In this document: piece after piece, positions 1-9,943 of the stretch
Layout of the letters: each line of letters starts with the position of its first letter
Position numbering within the stretch: position 1 is the stretch's first letter
Assembly (NCBI GenBank): GCA_036269455.1
Contig: DATARS010000115.1
Coordinates: 1 to 14,012, forward strand
Reading direction: 5' to 3'
Source: CF-96 sp036269455
Lineage (GTDB): Bacteria > Chloroflexota > Dormibacteria > Aeolococcales > Aeolococcaceae
DNA length: 14,012 bases
The notes under the pieces: generated by a model
Seen by the model: only the letters and a program-made list of their open reading frames with translations
What the model was told of the DNA's origin: nothing
The model's database searches: none
Made by a program: the position numbers and the translations under genes

Positions 1-246
1 GCGCTGGAGGTTCTCGATGGACGCCAGCGAGACGCCGTCCTCGAGGTAGACCTTGATGTTGCTCGCCCGCGCCTGCTCGGTGGTGAGCACCTGGTGGAGC
101 ATGTGGGTGCCGAGCAGGGTGCCGCCGACCATGAGCAGGATGAGCCCCATGGTGAACACCGCGGCGAGCGACACCGCGAGGTTGCGGAAGAAGTTCTGGC
201 CGGCGCTGACCAGTGCGAAGCGGATGCTGTTGACCAGCCCGATCAT
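1..246 (-). CDS. ftsX: Cell division protein FtsX, N-terminal 82 residues (cut by window edge)
   Basis: FtsX is the membrane half of the FtsEX complex, which transmits ATP hydrolysis across the membrane to activate peptidoglycan hydrolases at the division site. Only the first 82 codons are in the window; the frame is still open at base 1. The start MIGLVNSIRFAL is followed by a basic, aromatic stretch (QNFFRN, residues 17-22), one hydrophobic segment (about 24-46) and the start of an extracellular domain with ASNIKVYLEDGVSLASIENL (61-80), which matches the usual FtsX pattern of a charged beta strand after TM1. The ATG overlaps the ftsE stop as ATGA, so translation is probably coupled to ftsE. 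Identification rests on the N-terminus plus the neighbour; the C-terminal three membrane segments cannot be seen. Confidence 0.9.
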   Translation of the reverse strand, partial: MIGLVNSIRFALVSAGQNFFRNLAVSLAAVFTMGLILLMVGGTLLGTHMLHQVLTTEQARASNIKVYLEDGVSLASIENLQR

Positions 247-953
247 CCGATCGTCGCCTCGCCGTCCTTGAGGTACTGGCCCTCCTGCTCGTCGCGGACC
301 ACCCGGCCACCCTCGATGGCGATGACCCGCCGCCGCACCAGGTCGACGACCTCGCGGTTGTGGGTGGCCATCACCACGGTGGTGCCGCGGTGGTTGATCT
401 GCAGGAGCAGCTGGACGATGCCCCAGGAGGTGTCCGGGTCGAGGTTCCCGGTGGGCTCGTCGGCGAGGAAGATGCGCGGCTTGTGGACCAGCGCGCGGGC
501 GATCGCCACGCGCTGCTGCTCGCCGCCGCTCAGCTCGTCGGGGAACTTCTCGATCTTGTCCTCGAGGCCGACGATCCAGAGCGACTCCTCGACCTTCGCC
601 TTGAGGTGGCGCTGGCCGGGCTGGGTCACCTGGAGGGCGAAGGCGACGTTCTGCGCCACCGTCGCGCGGGGCAGCAGCTTGTAGTCCTGAAAGACGATGC
701 CGATGCCGCGGCGCAGCTTGGGCAGCCGCCGCCGGGGCATGCCGGTGATCTCGGTGCCGTTGACGAAGATGCGCCCGCTGCTCGCCGCCTCCTCGCGGAT
801 CAGCAGCCGGACCAGCGTCGACTTGCCCGCGCCGCTGGCGCCGACGAGGAAGACGAAGTCACGCTCGTTGATGCCGAGGTTGACGTCGCGCAGCGCCACG
901 GTGCCGTTGGGATAGGTCTTGCCGACCCCGTGGAAGCTGATGATCGGCCGCAT
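243..953 (-). CDS. ftsE: Cell division ATP-binding protein FtsE
   Basis: FtsE is the cytoplasmic ABC ATPase of FtsEX. The 236-residue product has Walker A GASGAGKST (38-46), the Q-loop glutamine at 89, signature LSGGEQQ (141-147), Walker B IFLADEP (161-167) and the H-loop histidine at 198. The N-terminus MRPIISFHGVGKTYPNG is typical of FtsE, and the length fits the family (about 220-240). I chose the ATG at 953 because the conserved domain begins there, although no Shine-Dalgarno sequence precedes it. The frame stays open upstream, and a GTG at 1106 with GGAG eight bases before it would add 51 non-conserved residues. The stop overlaps the ftsX ATG. It lies downstream of prfB, as in the conserved secA-prfB-ftsE-ftsX order. 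Confidence 0.95.
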   Translation of the reverse strand: MRPIISFHGVGKTYPNGTVALRDVNLGINERDFVFLVGASGAGKSTLVRLLIREEAASSGRIFVNGTEITGMPRRRLPKLRRGIGIVFQDYKLLPRATVAQNVAFALQVTQPGQRHLKAKVEESLWIVGLEDKIEKFPDELSGGEQQRVAIARALVHKPRIFLADEPTGNLDPDTSWGIVQLLLQINHRGTTVVMATHNREVVDLVRRRVIAIEGGRVVRDEQEGQYLKDGEATIG

Positions 954-1273
954 CGAGGGGTCGGCGGCGAGCGCGACGTGTCCCCGGGCCACACCCGGTG
1001 CGGTGGCCTCGAGGGTCTCCGGCTGCCGGATGGCCCCCCACGGGACCGCGTCGCGCGGCCGGTCCCCGTCGTCGCGGGGCGGCGACACCGTCGTCGGTGC
1101 GTGCACTGAGTACGCTCCGATCGGGATCCGGCTGGGCTCCCCCCGAGAGGGCGGCCGGCCGCCCACGCGAGGTTCCCGGCGGGCTCGCTTCGGTGGACGT
1201 CGAGCGGATTTGGGCCCGGGACGGGAATCGCAGGGAGTATAGCCCGGTGTCAGGGTGGCCGCAGAGGTCCCGC
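954..1273 (-). promoter_or_regulatory. prfB-ftsE intergenic region with a possible -10 box
   Basis: This 320-base gap holds no recognisable gene. On the minus strand the hexamer TATACT (1236-1241) is a close match to a bacterial -10 box and stands out against the GC-rich background, but I find no convincing -35 hexamer at 16-18 bases. A transcript starting near 1229 would have a leader of roughly 275 bases to the ftsE ATG, or about 120 bases to the alternative GTG at 1106. The minus frame of ftsE is open across the gap, but the encoded residues are arginine/proline-rich and look non-coding. It may mark a separate ftsEX promoter. Confidence 0.25.
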
Positions 1274-2399
1274 TCAGTGACCGTTCGAAGTGTTCGAGCC
1301 GCCCTCGCGCGCCGACCAGCGCAGATAGCCCTCGATGAAGGGGTCGATGGCCCCTTCGAGGACCGCCTGGGCGTTGCCCACCTCGACCCCGGTGCGGTGG
1401 TCCTTGACCATCGTGTACGGCTGGAGCACGTACGACCGGATCTGGCTTCCCCACTCGGCGGGGAGCGACTCGCCCTTGAGCTCGGCGAGGTGCTCGGCGT
1501 GCGCCGCCTGCTGGAGGGCGTGGAGCCGCGAGCGCAGGATGCGCCAGGCGACGTCGCGGTTCTGCTGCTGCGAGCGCTCGTTCTGGCAGGTGACCACGGT
1601 GCTGGTGGGGATGTGGGTGAGCCGCACCGCCGACGAGGTCTTGTTGACGTGCTGGCCGCCGGCGCCGCTGCTGCGGAAGACGTCGACGCGGACGTCCTCG
1701 GGGTCGATCTCGATGGTGACGTCGTCCTCGATCTCCGGGCTCACCTCGACCAGGGCGAACGAGGTGTGGCGCCGGTGCGCCGAGTCGAACGGGCTCAGCC
1801 GCACCAGCCGGTGGACCCCCCGCTCCGAGCGCATCCGCCCGAAGGCGCGGTCGCCGGTGATCCGGATCGTCGCCGACTTGATCCCCGCCTCCTCCCCCAC
1901 CGACTCCTCGAGGAACTCGGCCGGGAACCGGTGCTCCTCGGCCCAGCGCAGGTACATCCGCACCAGCATCTCCGCCCAGTCCTGGGAGTCGACGCCGCCG
2001 GCGCCGGCATGGACGCTGAGAAGGGCGGGATGGTCGCTGTAGGGGTCGGTGAAGAGCATCGCCACCTCGCGGGCGCCGAGCTCGCGCTCCACCACGTCGA
2101 GCTCGCTGCGCAGGTCGGCCTCGACCGCCTCGTCGGGCTCCACGTCGAGCAGGCCAGCGAGGTCGCGCGCGTCACGAGTGGTGCGGTCGAGCCGCTCCCA
2201 CCCGTCGAGCTCGTCGCGCAGCCGCGACGCCTGCTGGGTCAGCTGGCCGGCGTGGCGGGGGTCGTCCCACAGCCCGGGATCCGCGATCTCCCGGTCGAGC
2301 TCGGCGAGCCGGGCCCGCATGCCCTCGAGGTCAAAGATGCTCCCGGAGCTGCGTCACCTTCAGATACAGATCTTCGGCCCGGGAGGTCAGCTCGCTCAT
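1274..2399 (-). CDS. prfB: Peptide chain release factor 2 (RF2), made by programmed +1 frameshift
   Basis: RF2 recognises UGA and UAA stop codons and triggers release of the peptide in the ribosome. Translation starts at ATG 2399 and reads 22 codons (MSELTSRAEDLYLKV and on to CTT) to an in-frame TGA at 2333-2331. A +1 shift at CTTTGAC moves to the main frame (D-L-E-G-M), giving about 374 residues, close to the family's usual 365. The anticodon-mimic tripeptide SPF is at about 202-204 and the catalytic GGQ at about 247-249 (SSGAGGQHVNKT), both near the E. coli positions. A start at the internal ATG 2320 would lose the first helix and the regulation. The start has no good ribosome binding site; a GGAGGG lies about 21 bases upstream. 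It follows the ribbon-helix-helix gene by 36 bases. Confidence 0.95.
2330..2344 (-). promoter_or_regulatory. prfB programmed +1 frameshift site
   Basis: The minus strand reads GGGAG-CAT-CTT-TGA-C. The slippery CTT, the in-frame TGA and the following C are the canonical RF2 recoding heptamer. The purine-rich GGGAG three bases before CTT takes the place of the internal Shine-Dalgarno element known from E. coli (AGGGGG, same spacing). When RF2 is scarce, the ribosome pauses at TGA and shifts +1 to GAC, so RF2 controls its own synthesis. The element is seen directly; the mechanism is established for the family. Confidence 0.93.
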
Positions 2400-2435
2400 G
2401 CAGAGATGGTACCGGCGCCGCCCTCCGGACAGGCA

Positions 2436-2741
2436 TCAGGCCGGGCCGCCCTCGGACACCTCCGCCTCCTCCTCCCAGTCGTCGCCGGAGACGACGTGGG
2501 GGGCGCCGCCGCCGGACAGCGGGAGCAGCGGCGCCGGGACGCACATGCTCAGATACTGCTCGCGGTCGCGCTCCATCGCGAGGTGCAGGCGCTTCTGGAA
2601 CTCGGGATCCGCACGGCGGGCCTCCAGGTGCGCCGCGATGGCCTCGCGGATCTCGTCGGCGATCGGCAGGCGATCGACTCGGGCGACGGTCTGGAGCTCG
2701 GCGGCCTGGCCATCGTCGAGCCGGACCAGCATCGCCTTCAT
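2436..2741 (-). CDS. Ribbon-helix-helix (CopG/Arc-type) DNA-binding protein
   Basis: The 101-residue product starts MKAMLVRLDDGQAAELQTVA, a short beta strand followed by helix, then RVDRLPIADEIREAIAAHLEAR (21-42), which is the usual ribbon-helix-helix arrangement of a DNA-contacting strand and two helices. A further charged helix (46-66, EFQKRLHLAMERDREQYLSM) and a disordered acidic tail (85-101) follow. The start ATG at 2741 is well supported by a purine-rich GGGAGAGGA about six bases upstream. Such proteins act as dimeric repressors or as antitoxins. No toxin partner is adjacent: the next gene downstream is prfB and upstream is a secreted protein, so a plain transcriptional repressor is more likely. 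A palindrome 20-33 bases upstream of the start may be its own operator. Confidence 0.75.
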   Translation of the reverse strand: MKAMLVRLDDGQAAELQTVARVDRLPIADEIREAIAAHLEARRADPEFQKRLHLAMERDREQYLSMCVPAPLLPLSGGGAPHVVSGDDWEEEAEVSEGGPA

Positions 2742-2760
2742 CTCGCGTCCTCTCCCTCGC

Positions 2761-2774
2761 TGACCGATCGGACA
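2761..2774. promoter_or_regulatory. Palindrome upstream of the ribbon-helix-helix gene, possible operator
   Basis: TGACCGATCGGACA is an inverted repeat with an 8-bp perfect core (CCGATCGG, 2764-2771) and one mismatched pair near the edges. It ends 20 bases before the ATG at 2741, where ribbon-helix-helix proteins commonly bind to repress themselves. A second short palindrome, AGTACT (2774-2779), abuts it. That this is an operator is inference from position and symmetry. Confidence 0.35.
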
Positions 2775-2792
2775 GTACTCGACGGAGCCGGG

Positions 2793-2824
2793 GCGGCGCG
2801 GGCAGGTGCACGGCCCCGCGCCGC
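2793..2824 (-). terminator. Strong hairpin after the secreted-protein gene, likely terminator
   Basis: GCGGCGCGGG (2793-2802) pairs perfectly with CCCGCGCCGC (2815-2824) around a 12-base loop. The hairpin starts 12 bases past the stop of the secreted-protein gene. No U-tract follows, so it would be an L-shaped GC hairpin of the kind proposed for high-GC bacteria, or an mRNA-stabilising structure. It separates the secreted-protein gene from the ribbon-helix-helix gene. Confidence 0.5.
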
Positions 2825-2836
2825 TCCCGGCGAGGC

Positions 2837-3391
2837 TCAGTGGCCGGCGCCCGAGCCGCCGCTGCCGCCGGAGCCGAAGATGCCCATCTCGCCGGCCATG
2901 CCGTACGACTGGAGGCCGGTGAGGCAGCGCGCCTCGCCGCCGCCGCTGCGCCGCTCCAGGGCCATCCCGACCATGTTGCCGGCGAACTCGCCACCGGTCA
3001 CCGATCCCTCGGCGCCGCCGCCGTACAGGGCCTCGCCGAATTGGAGGTGCTCGGTGCTGGTCTGGCCGGTGTTCCAGGTGATCGTCAGCGTGGCGGCGCG
3101 GAACCCGCCGATGCAGCCGACGATGCCGCTGCCGGTGCCGGTGAAGGTGCCGTGGGTCAGCTGTGCGTCGGTGGACATGCAGTCGGTGAACCCGGACATG
3201 TTGTAGGTCGCCTGGCCCGGCACGTAGGACGCTCCGGGAGCCACCGGGCTCATCGAGATGGCGATGGTGCACTCGGCCGCGCCACCACCCCCCTGGTCCT
3301 GCACGGCCGCCGCGGCGTGGTACGGCAGCGCCAGCGCCGCGGTGATCGAGGGGGCGATGACGAGCGTTGCCAGTGTCAGTCGACGACGCAT
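2837..3391 (-). CDS. Secreted four-cysteine protein of unknown function
   Basis: The 184-residue product begins MRRRLTLATLVIAPSITAAL, a Sec-type signal peptide with cleavage likely after the alanine run at 26-29. The mature part has four cysteines (41, 71, 93, 156), which could form two disulfides. It is rich in Gly, Ser and Thr with alternating beta-like strands (ATLTITWNTGQTSTEHLQF, 100-118; GSVTGGEFAGNMVGMALE, 129-146) and ends in a Gly-Ser tail (173-184). This resembles the small secreted beta-rich proteins common in actinobacterial genomes that have no assigned function; I do not recognise an enzymatic motif. The ATG at 3391 has GGGAG about 12 bases upstream, a weak but plausible site. 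It is followed by a strong hairpin and preceded by a low-GC, repeat-bearing region, so it may form its own transcription unit. Confidence 0.7.
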   Translation of the reverse strand: MRRRLTLATLVIAPSITAALALPYHAAAAVQDQGGGGAAECTIAISMSPVAPGASYVPGQATYNMSGFTDCMSTDAQLTHGTFTGTGSGIVGCIGGFRAATLTITWNTGQTSTEHLQFGEALYGGGAEGSVTGGEFAGNMVGMALERRSGGGEARCLTGLQSYGMAGEMGIFGSGGSGGSGAGH

Positions 3392-3566
3392 GATGGTGTT
3401 CTCTCCCGTGCAGTCGGTTGCCCCCTCCCACCATCAAAGACAGTGAACGATTCCGGATGTTGCACTGTGAGGTGGATGAGCTGCAAGTGCCATTTTCGTT
3501 GCACTGATTGGGATATTGATCGATGGAGGCAGGGAGATGTCTGGAGAGAACTGGTTAACGGTTGGC
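3392..3566. other. Low-GC intergenic island
   Basis: Bases 3481-3600 are about 49% GC, against about 72% in nearby coding sequence. The low-GC stretch extends from about 3430 to 3650, so it also covers the 3' end of the HAD-like gene. It is upstream of the secreted-protein gene and could hold its promoter, but I find no clear -35/-10 pair. A short plus-strand frame from ATG 3477 (MSCKCHFRCTDWDIDRW) preceded by GAGGTGG is open, but it runs on into antisense sequence, so I do not call it a gene. Confidence 0.5.
3459..3506. repeat. Direct repeat GTTGCACTG, two copies 39 bases apart
   Basis: GTTGCACTG occurs at 3459-3467 and again at 3498-3506, start-to-start 39 bases, close to four helical turns. 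CAGTG at 3441-3445 is an inverted half of the CACTG core at 3463-3467. The copies lie 68-115 bases upstream of the secreted-protein start and could bind a regulator on one face of the DNA. Confidence 0.4.
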
Positions 3567-4100
3567 TCAATGACATCGGTGATGGCGAGAGTGATATCTC
3601 GATAACGCCATATGCGGCGGTGCCCACTCTTTGCAATCGCACGAAGCCGCGGAGAACCGCAGCAGCCTCCGAATGTGGCGGCGGCTCAGCCCGGTGCGAT
3701 GGCCGACCCCGACGAGCTCTGTCGGCGCCGTGCGGGCGGCCGCCCAGGCCCGGGTGGGCGCGTCGAAGGCGTCGTCGAGCCAGGCGAGGGGCCGGTCGCC
3801 GGCGTGGCGGATCACCCCGGGCAGCTTCCAGCGGTCGAGGCCGTCCTCCTCGTCCCAGAGGTCGACCACCGGGAGCCGGGGCAGGCCCAGCCGGGGGCAG
3901 ATCTCGAGGTTGGCGCGCTCGCCCCACATCGTGCACCAGACGAGCTCGAAGCTCCCCGCGAGCTCGCGCAGCCAGGCCCCGTGGGCCGGGCTGAACCCGT
4001 GCGGCGCGCCCTCGATCGCGGCCCCGTCGAACCCCGGCCGCGGGTCGGGGAAGGGGAGCAGCACGCCGTCGACGTCGAGGAGGAGCAGCGGGCGGATCAG
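3567..4100 (-). CDS. HAD-like domain protein (small HAD hydrolase-type)
   Basis: The 177-residue product opens with PLLLLDVDGVLLPFPDPRPG (4-23), the HAD motif I with D9 and D11. It continues with FELVWCTMWGERAN (51-64, motif II region), WKLPGV (91-96, candidate motif III lysine) and LAWLDDAFD (106-114, motif IV acidic pair). It resembles the short HAD proteins of Actinobacteria and Chloroflexota (SAK-type HAD domain, PF18143 as I recall), whose substrate is not established. No ATG, GTG or TTG sits at the domain start; I place the start at a CTG (4100) that overlaps the VOC stop as CTGA. The alternative GTG at 4268 would add a non-conserved arginine-rich extension antisense-like to the VOC gene. 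The last 25-30 residues (from about 150) are atypical and are encoded in the low-GC island. Confidence 0.65.
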   Translation of the reverse strand: MIRPLLLLDVDGVLLPFPDPRPGFDGAAIEGAPHGFSPAHGAWLRELAGSFELVWCTMWGERANLEICPRLGLPRLPVVDLWDEEDGLDRWKLPGVIRHAGDRPLAWLDDAFDAPTRAWAAARTAPTELVGVGHRTGLSRRHIRRLLRFSAASCDCKEWAPPHMALSRYHSRHHRCH

Positions 4101-4411
4101 CGCAGCGGCCGTGCGATGCTCACCTCGTGGCCATCGGGGTCGGTGACGTGGAAGTACCGCTCCCCCCACTCGGCGTCCCGGGGCGGCGCCTCGGGCCGAA
4201 GGCCGGCGGCGAGCGCCCGGGCGTGGACGGCGTCGACGTCGTCGACATGGAGGATCAACCGCCCCCACCAGGCCCAGCGGCGCTCCGGTCCCGCGGTGAT
4301 GAGGTTGAGGAACTGCTCCTCACCGACGCGCATCGAGGTGAAGTCGGAGTCCGCCCCGCCATAGGAGATGGTCAGCCCCAGCGCCGCGTAGAAGGCGACC
4401 GCCGCGGCCAT
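4097..4411 (-). CDS. VOC/glyoxalase superfamily protein
   Basis: The 104 residues from ATG 4411 carry the vicinal-oxygen-chelate fold pattern: AVAFYAALGLTISY (4-17), FLNLITAG (34-41), a second beta strand RLILHVDDVDAVHARALAAG (51-70), and YFHVTDPDGHEVSIARPL (86-103). H55 and E96 are candidate metal ligands. The substrate cannot be predicted. The family normally starts with a beta strand one turn earlier, and the in-frame bases upstream do encode it (SAVTLATHD before the ATG), reaching back to the secA stop with no ATG, GTG or TTG. So either a rare start (CTG 4426 or a nearby codon) is used, or a base is wrong, or the called ATG makes a shortened protein. It follows secA by 46 bases and overlaps the HAD-like gene. 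Confidence 0.8.
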   Translation of the reverse strand: MAAAVAFYAALGLTISYGGADSDFTSMRVGEEQFLNLITAGPERRWAWWGRLILHVDDVDAVHARALAAGLRPEAPPRDAEWGERYFHVTDPDGHEVSIARPLR

Positions 4412-4457
4412 GTCGTGGGTGGCCAGGGTGACCGCGCTGAGGGAGCGGAAGCCGGGG

Positions 4458-7427
<2,970 letters not shown>

Positions 7428-7450
7428 AGGGCCACCATGATCCCAGACTA

Positions 7451-9943
7451 TCAGTCGTGTCGGATGGCGGCGACGATCGCCGCCCCCGCGGCCCGCCGTG
7501 CGGGCACCGCCGCGGCGAGCAGCGAGCCCACGACCACCGCGGCCATCGACGCGAGCGCCGCCCCGACGGGAAGGACGAACTGGGGCTGGAAGCCCGGCGA
7601 GGAGCCGGCGCGGAGCAGGGGCAGCGCCAGCGCGCAGCCGGCGAGCACCCCGAGGAAGGTGCCGGTGGTGGCGAGCAGGCCTGCCTCGGTGAGCACCAGC
7701 CGCAGCGCGCGGCTCCGGCTCAACCCGGCGGCGCGGAGCAGGGCGAGGTCGCGGGTGCCCTGGCGGGCGTTGACGAGCAGCGTGTTCACCACCGCGAGCA
7801 TGGCGATGGCGACGGCGACCCAGCTGAGCACCGAGAGCAGCGCCAGGGTGTGGCCGAGGGCCTGGCGGGCGTCGTCGCGGATGGTGCTGACCGGCACCGC
7901 GTTCATGCCATAGCGCGCCGCGACCCGGGAGATCTGGCCGAGGGCGGCGGCGCCGGTGCTCACCACCTCGAGGTCGTCGAATCCCGAGGCGGAGGCGCCG
8001 TAGAGGCGGTGGGCCATCTCGCTGCCGATGAGCAGCGCCTCGCGACCGTCGCCCGCGGGGAGCGAGTGGGCGACGATCCCGGCGACGGTGACGTCGAGCG
8101 AGCTCGTCCCGGAGCCGAGCTGCACGTGGCTGCCCCGGTGCCAGCCGAAGGCGCTCGCCAGCTCCTGGGGCGCCAGCACGGTGGGGCCGGCGGCGAGGGC
8201 GGTGAGCGCGGCGCTGCGGTCGCCCTGGACGAGGTCGAGGGCGTCGCTCGCCTCGTAGGCGATGGGGTCGATGGCGGCGAGGCCGACCGAGCTGCCCTGA
8301 GCCACCGCGGGGAGGAAGCGCACCGGGGTGACCTCGCGGACCCCGGGGGTGGCGGCGACGAGCTGGGCGATCGACGCCGACTGGGCGGCGGGGCTGTGGA
8401 TCACCAGGTCACCGACGAAGATCTGGTCGACCCAGCGGTCGCCCGCGGTCAGCGCCCCCGAGCTCAGCGCGCTGAGCGCCGTCGCCGTGCCCACGCTGAC
8501 CACCAGGCCGGCGAGGGTCAACGCGGTGCGGCGGCGGCGGCGCGCGAGCGCGGCGGCGGCCACCGGGGCGGTGCGCGAGAACGGGCTGAGCAGGGTGCCG
8601 ACGGCGCGCAGCAGCGGCCCGGCGACGAGCGGCAGGCAGAGCGCGGCGCCGATCAGCACGGCGGCGCAGCCCGCGACCACGGCGGTGACGTCGCTGCTGC
8701 TCGCCACCACCACCCCGGCGGCGGCGACCGCGAGCCCGGCGGCTGCGAGCGCCCAGGCGGAGCGGGGCCGGCTGGATTCGGCGGCGGACCGGAGCGCGCT
8801 CAGCGGCGCCACCCGGGCGGCGGCGAGGGCGGGGAGCAGCGCTCCGAGCAGGGCGGCGGCCATACCGGCGATCGCCGAGGCGGCGAGCCGCCAGGGCTCG
8901 AGCGCCACCGGGGGCGCGGGGAGGTCGGAGGCGCCGAGGTGGGTCACGGCGAGGACGCCGAGGAACGACCCGGCGACCAGCCCCAGGGCGGCGCCCGCGG
9001 CACCGAGGACGGCGGCCTCGGCGAGCAGCAGCCGGAGCACCTGCCGGGGACCGGCGCCGGCGGCGCGGAGCAGGCCGATCTCGCGGCGCCGCTCGCTCAC
9101 CGCCAGCGCGGTGGTGTTGGCGCTCACCCCGGCGCAGATCAGCCCGGCGAGCGCGACCACGAGCAGAAGCAGGGGACGGATCTGGGCGAGCGGCGCGGCG
9201 GCGCCGGCCCGCGGGTCGACGGCGAGCACCGAGCCGCCCAGCCTCGCCTCGACGGTGCCCGCGACCACCACGGCGCTGGCCCCGGGGGCGAGCCGGATGG
9301 CGGCGAGCGGGGTGCGCAGCCCGAGCGCGAACGGTCCCACCGCCGCGGCGTGGCTGACGTAGACGGAGGGGCCGGAGAAGGCCGGCCCTCCGGCGCCGCT
9401 CGCGGCGATCCCGGTGACGGTGAAGGTCTGGTCGCCGTCCTTCGTCACCAGGCGCACGGTCTCGCCGGTGCGCACGGTGTGGGTGGCGCCGGTGGAGCGC
9501 AGCGCCGCGGCGACGCCCTCGTCGAGCACCGCCTCGGTGAGGCTGCCGTCCCTGGGCAGGCGGCCGGCGACGAGGGTGATCGGGCGGAGCGCGGCGCGGC
9601 CGCCGTCGAGCCCGACGACGGAGACGTCGAGCCCCTCGATGGCGCTCGCCGAGACCCGGGCGACGATGCTCTTCTGGAGCAGCGGACCCACCTGGGCGAC
9701 GCCGCGGATGCCGCGGAGCGTGGCCAGGTCGGTGGCGTCGAGGCCGGGGCCCGCGACGGTGCGGACGTCGACGCCGGACTCGCCGGCGCGGGTGCGCTGA
9801 GCGGTGGACGCCTGGTCGTCGAGCCCGGCGAGGGTCAGCTGGACTCCGAGCAGGGCGGCGACCCCGAGGGCGACGGCGAGTGCGGAGAGCAGGCCCCGGA
9901 GCGGACGCGCCCGCAGCCAGCCCCGCAGGATCGCGAGGATCAC
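7451..9943 (-). CDS. FtsX/MacB-type ABC transporter permease
   Basis: This 830-residue membrane protein starts at a GTG that overlaps the ATPase stop (GTGA). TM1 (17-39) is followed by a large extracytoplasmic domain (about 40-255). A first FtsX domain (about 256-385) follows, with the conserved RRREIGLLRAAGAGPRQVLR after its first helix. Central membrane segments (about 397-445 and 473-495) come next, then a second external domain (about 500-715). A second FtsX domain ends the protein and repeats the motif as DLALLRAAGLSRSRALRLV. Two FtsX domains and about ten membrane segments fit the long LolC/MacB-related permeases, which work by mechanotransmission (moving or activating extracytoplasmic substrates) and not by classic import. 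The substrate is unknown. It pairs with the ATPase upstream. Confidence 0.92.
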   Translation of the reverse strand: MILAILRGWLRARPLRGLLSALAVALGVAALLGVQLTLAGLDDQASTAQRTRAGESGVDVRTVAGPGLDATDLATLRGIRGVAQVGPLLQKSIVARVSASAIEGLDVSVVGLDGGRAALRPITLVAGRLPRDGSLTEAVLDEGVAAALRSTGATHTVRTGETVRLVTKDGDQTFTVTGIAASGAGGPAFSGPSVYVSHAAAVGPFALGLRTPLAAIRLAPGASAVVVAGTVEARLGGSVLAVDPRAGAAAPLAQIRPLLLLVVALAGLICAGVSANTTALAVSERRREIGLLRAAGAGPRQVLRLLLAEAAVLGAAGAALGLVAGSFLGVLAVTHLGASDLPAPPVALEPWRLAASAIAGMAAALLGALLPALAAARVAPLSALRSAAESSRPRSAWALAAAGLAVAAAGVVVASSSDVTAVVAGCAAVLIGAALCLPLVAGPLLRAVGTLLSPFSRTAPVAAAALARRRRRTALTLAGLVVSVGTATALSALSSGALTAGDRWVDQIFVGDLVIHSPAAQSASIAQLVAATPGVREVTPVRFLPAVAQGSSVGLAAIDPIAYEASDALDLVQGDRSAALTALAAGPTVLAPQELASAFGWHRGSHVQLGSGTSSLDVTVAGIVAHSLPAGDGREALLIGSEMAHRLYGASASGFDDLEVVSTGAAALGQISRVAARYGMNAVPVSTIRDDARQALGHTLALLSVLSWVAVAIAMLAVVNTLLVNARQGTRDLALLRAAGLSRSRALRLVLTEAGLLATTGTFLGVLAGCALALPLLRAGSSPGFQPQFVLPVGAALASMAAVVVGSLLAAAVPARRAAGAAIVAAIRHD

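Noticed and set aside
954..1454. FtsE extended to a start within prfB
   Set aside because: The upstream residues are Arg/Pro-rich, overlap prfB and are not FtsE-like; the conserved domain starts at 953.
3477..3650. Possible small plus-strand gene in the low-GC island (MSCKCHFRCTDWDIDRW)
   Set aside because: It has a purine-rich site before the ATG, but the frame continues into antisense sequence with no stop at the island edge, and other frames there are open too, so there is no independent support.
998..3994. Very long open frame on the plus strand across ftsE, prfB and the secreted-protein gene
   Set aside because: It runs antisense to genes with clear motifs; its residues are Arg/Gly/Ala/Pro-rich with no domain, as expected for high-GC shadow frames.
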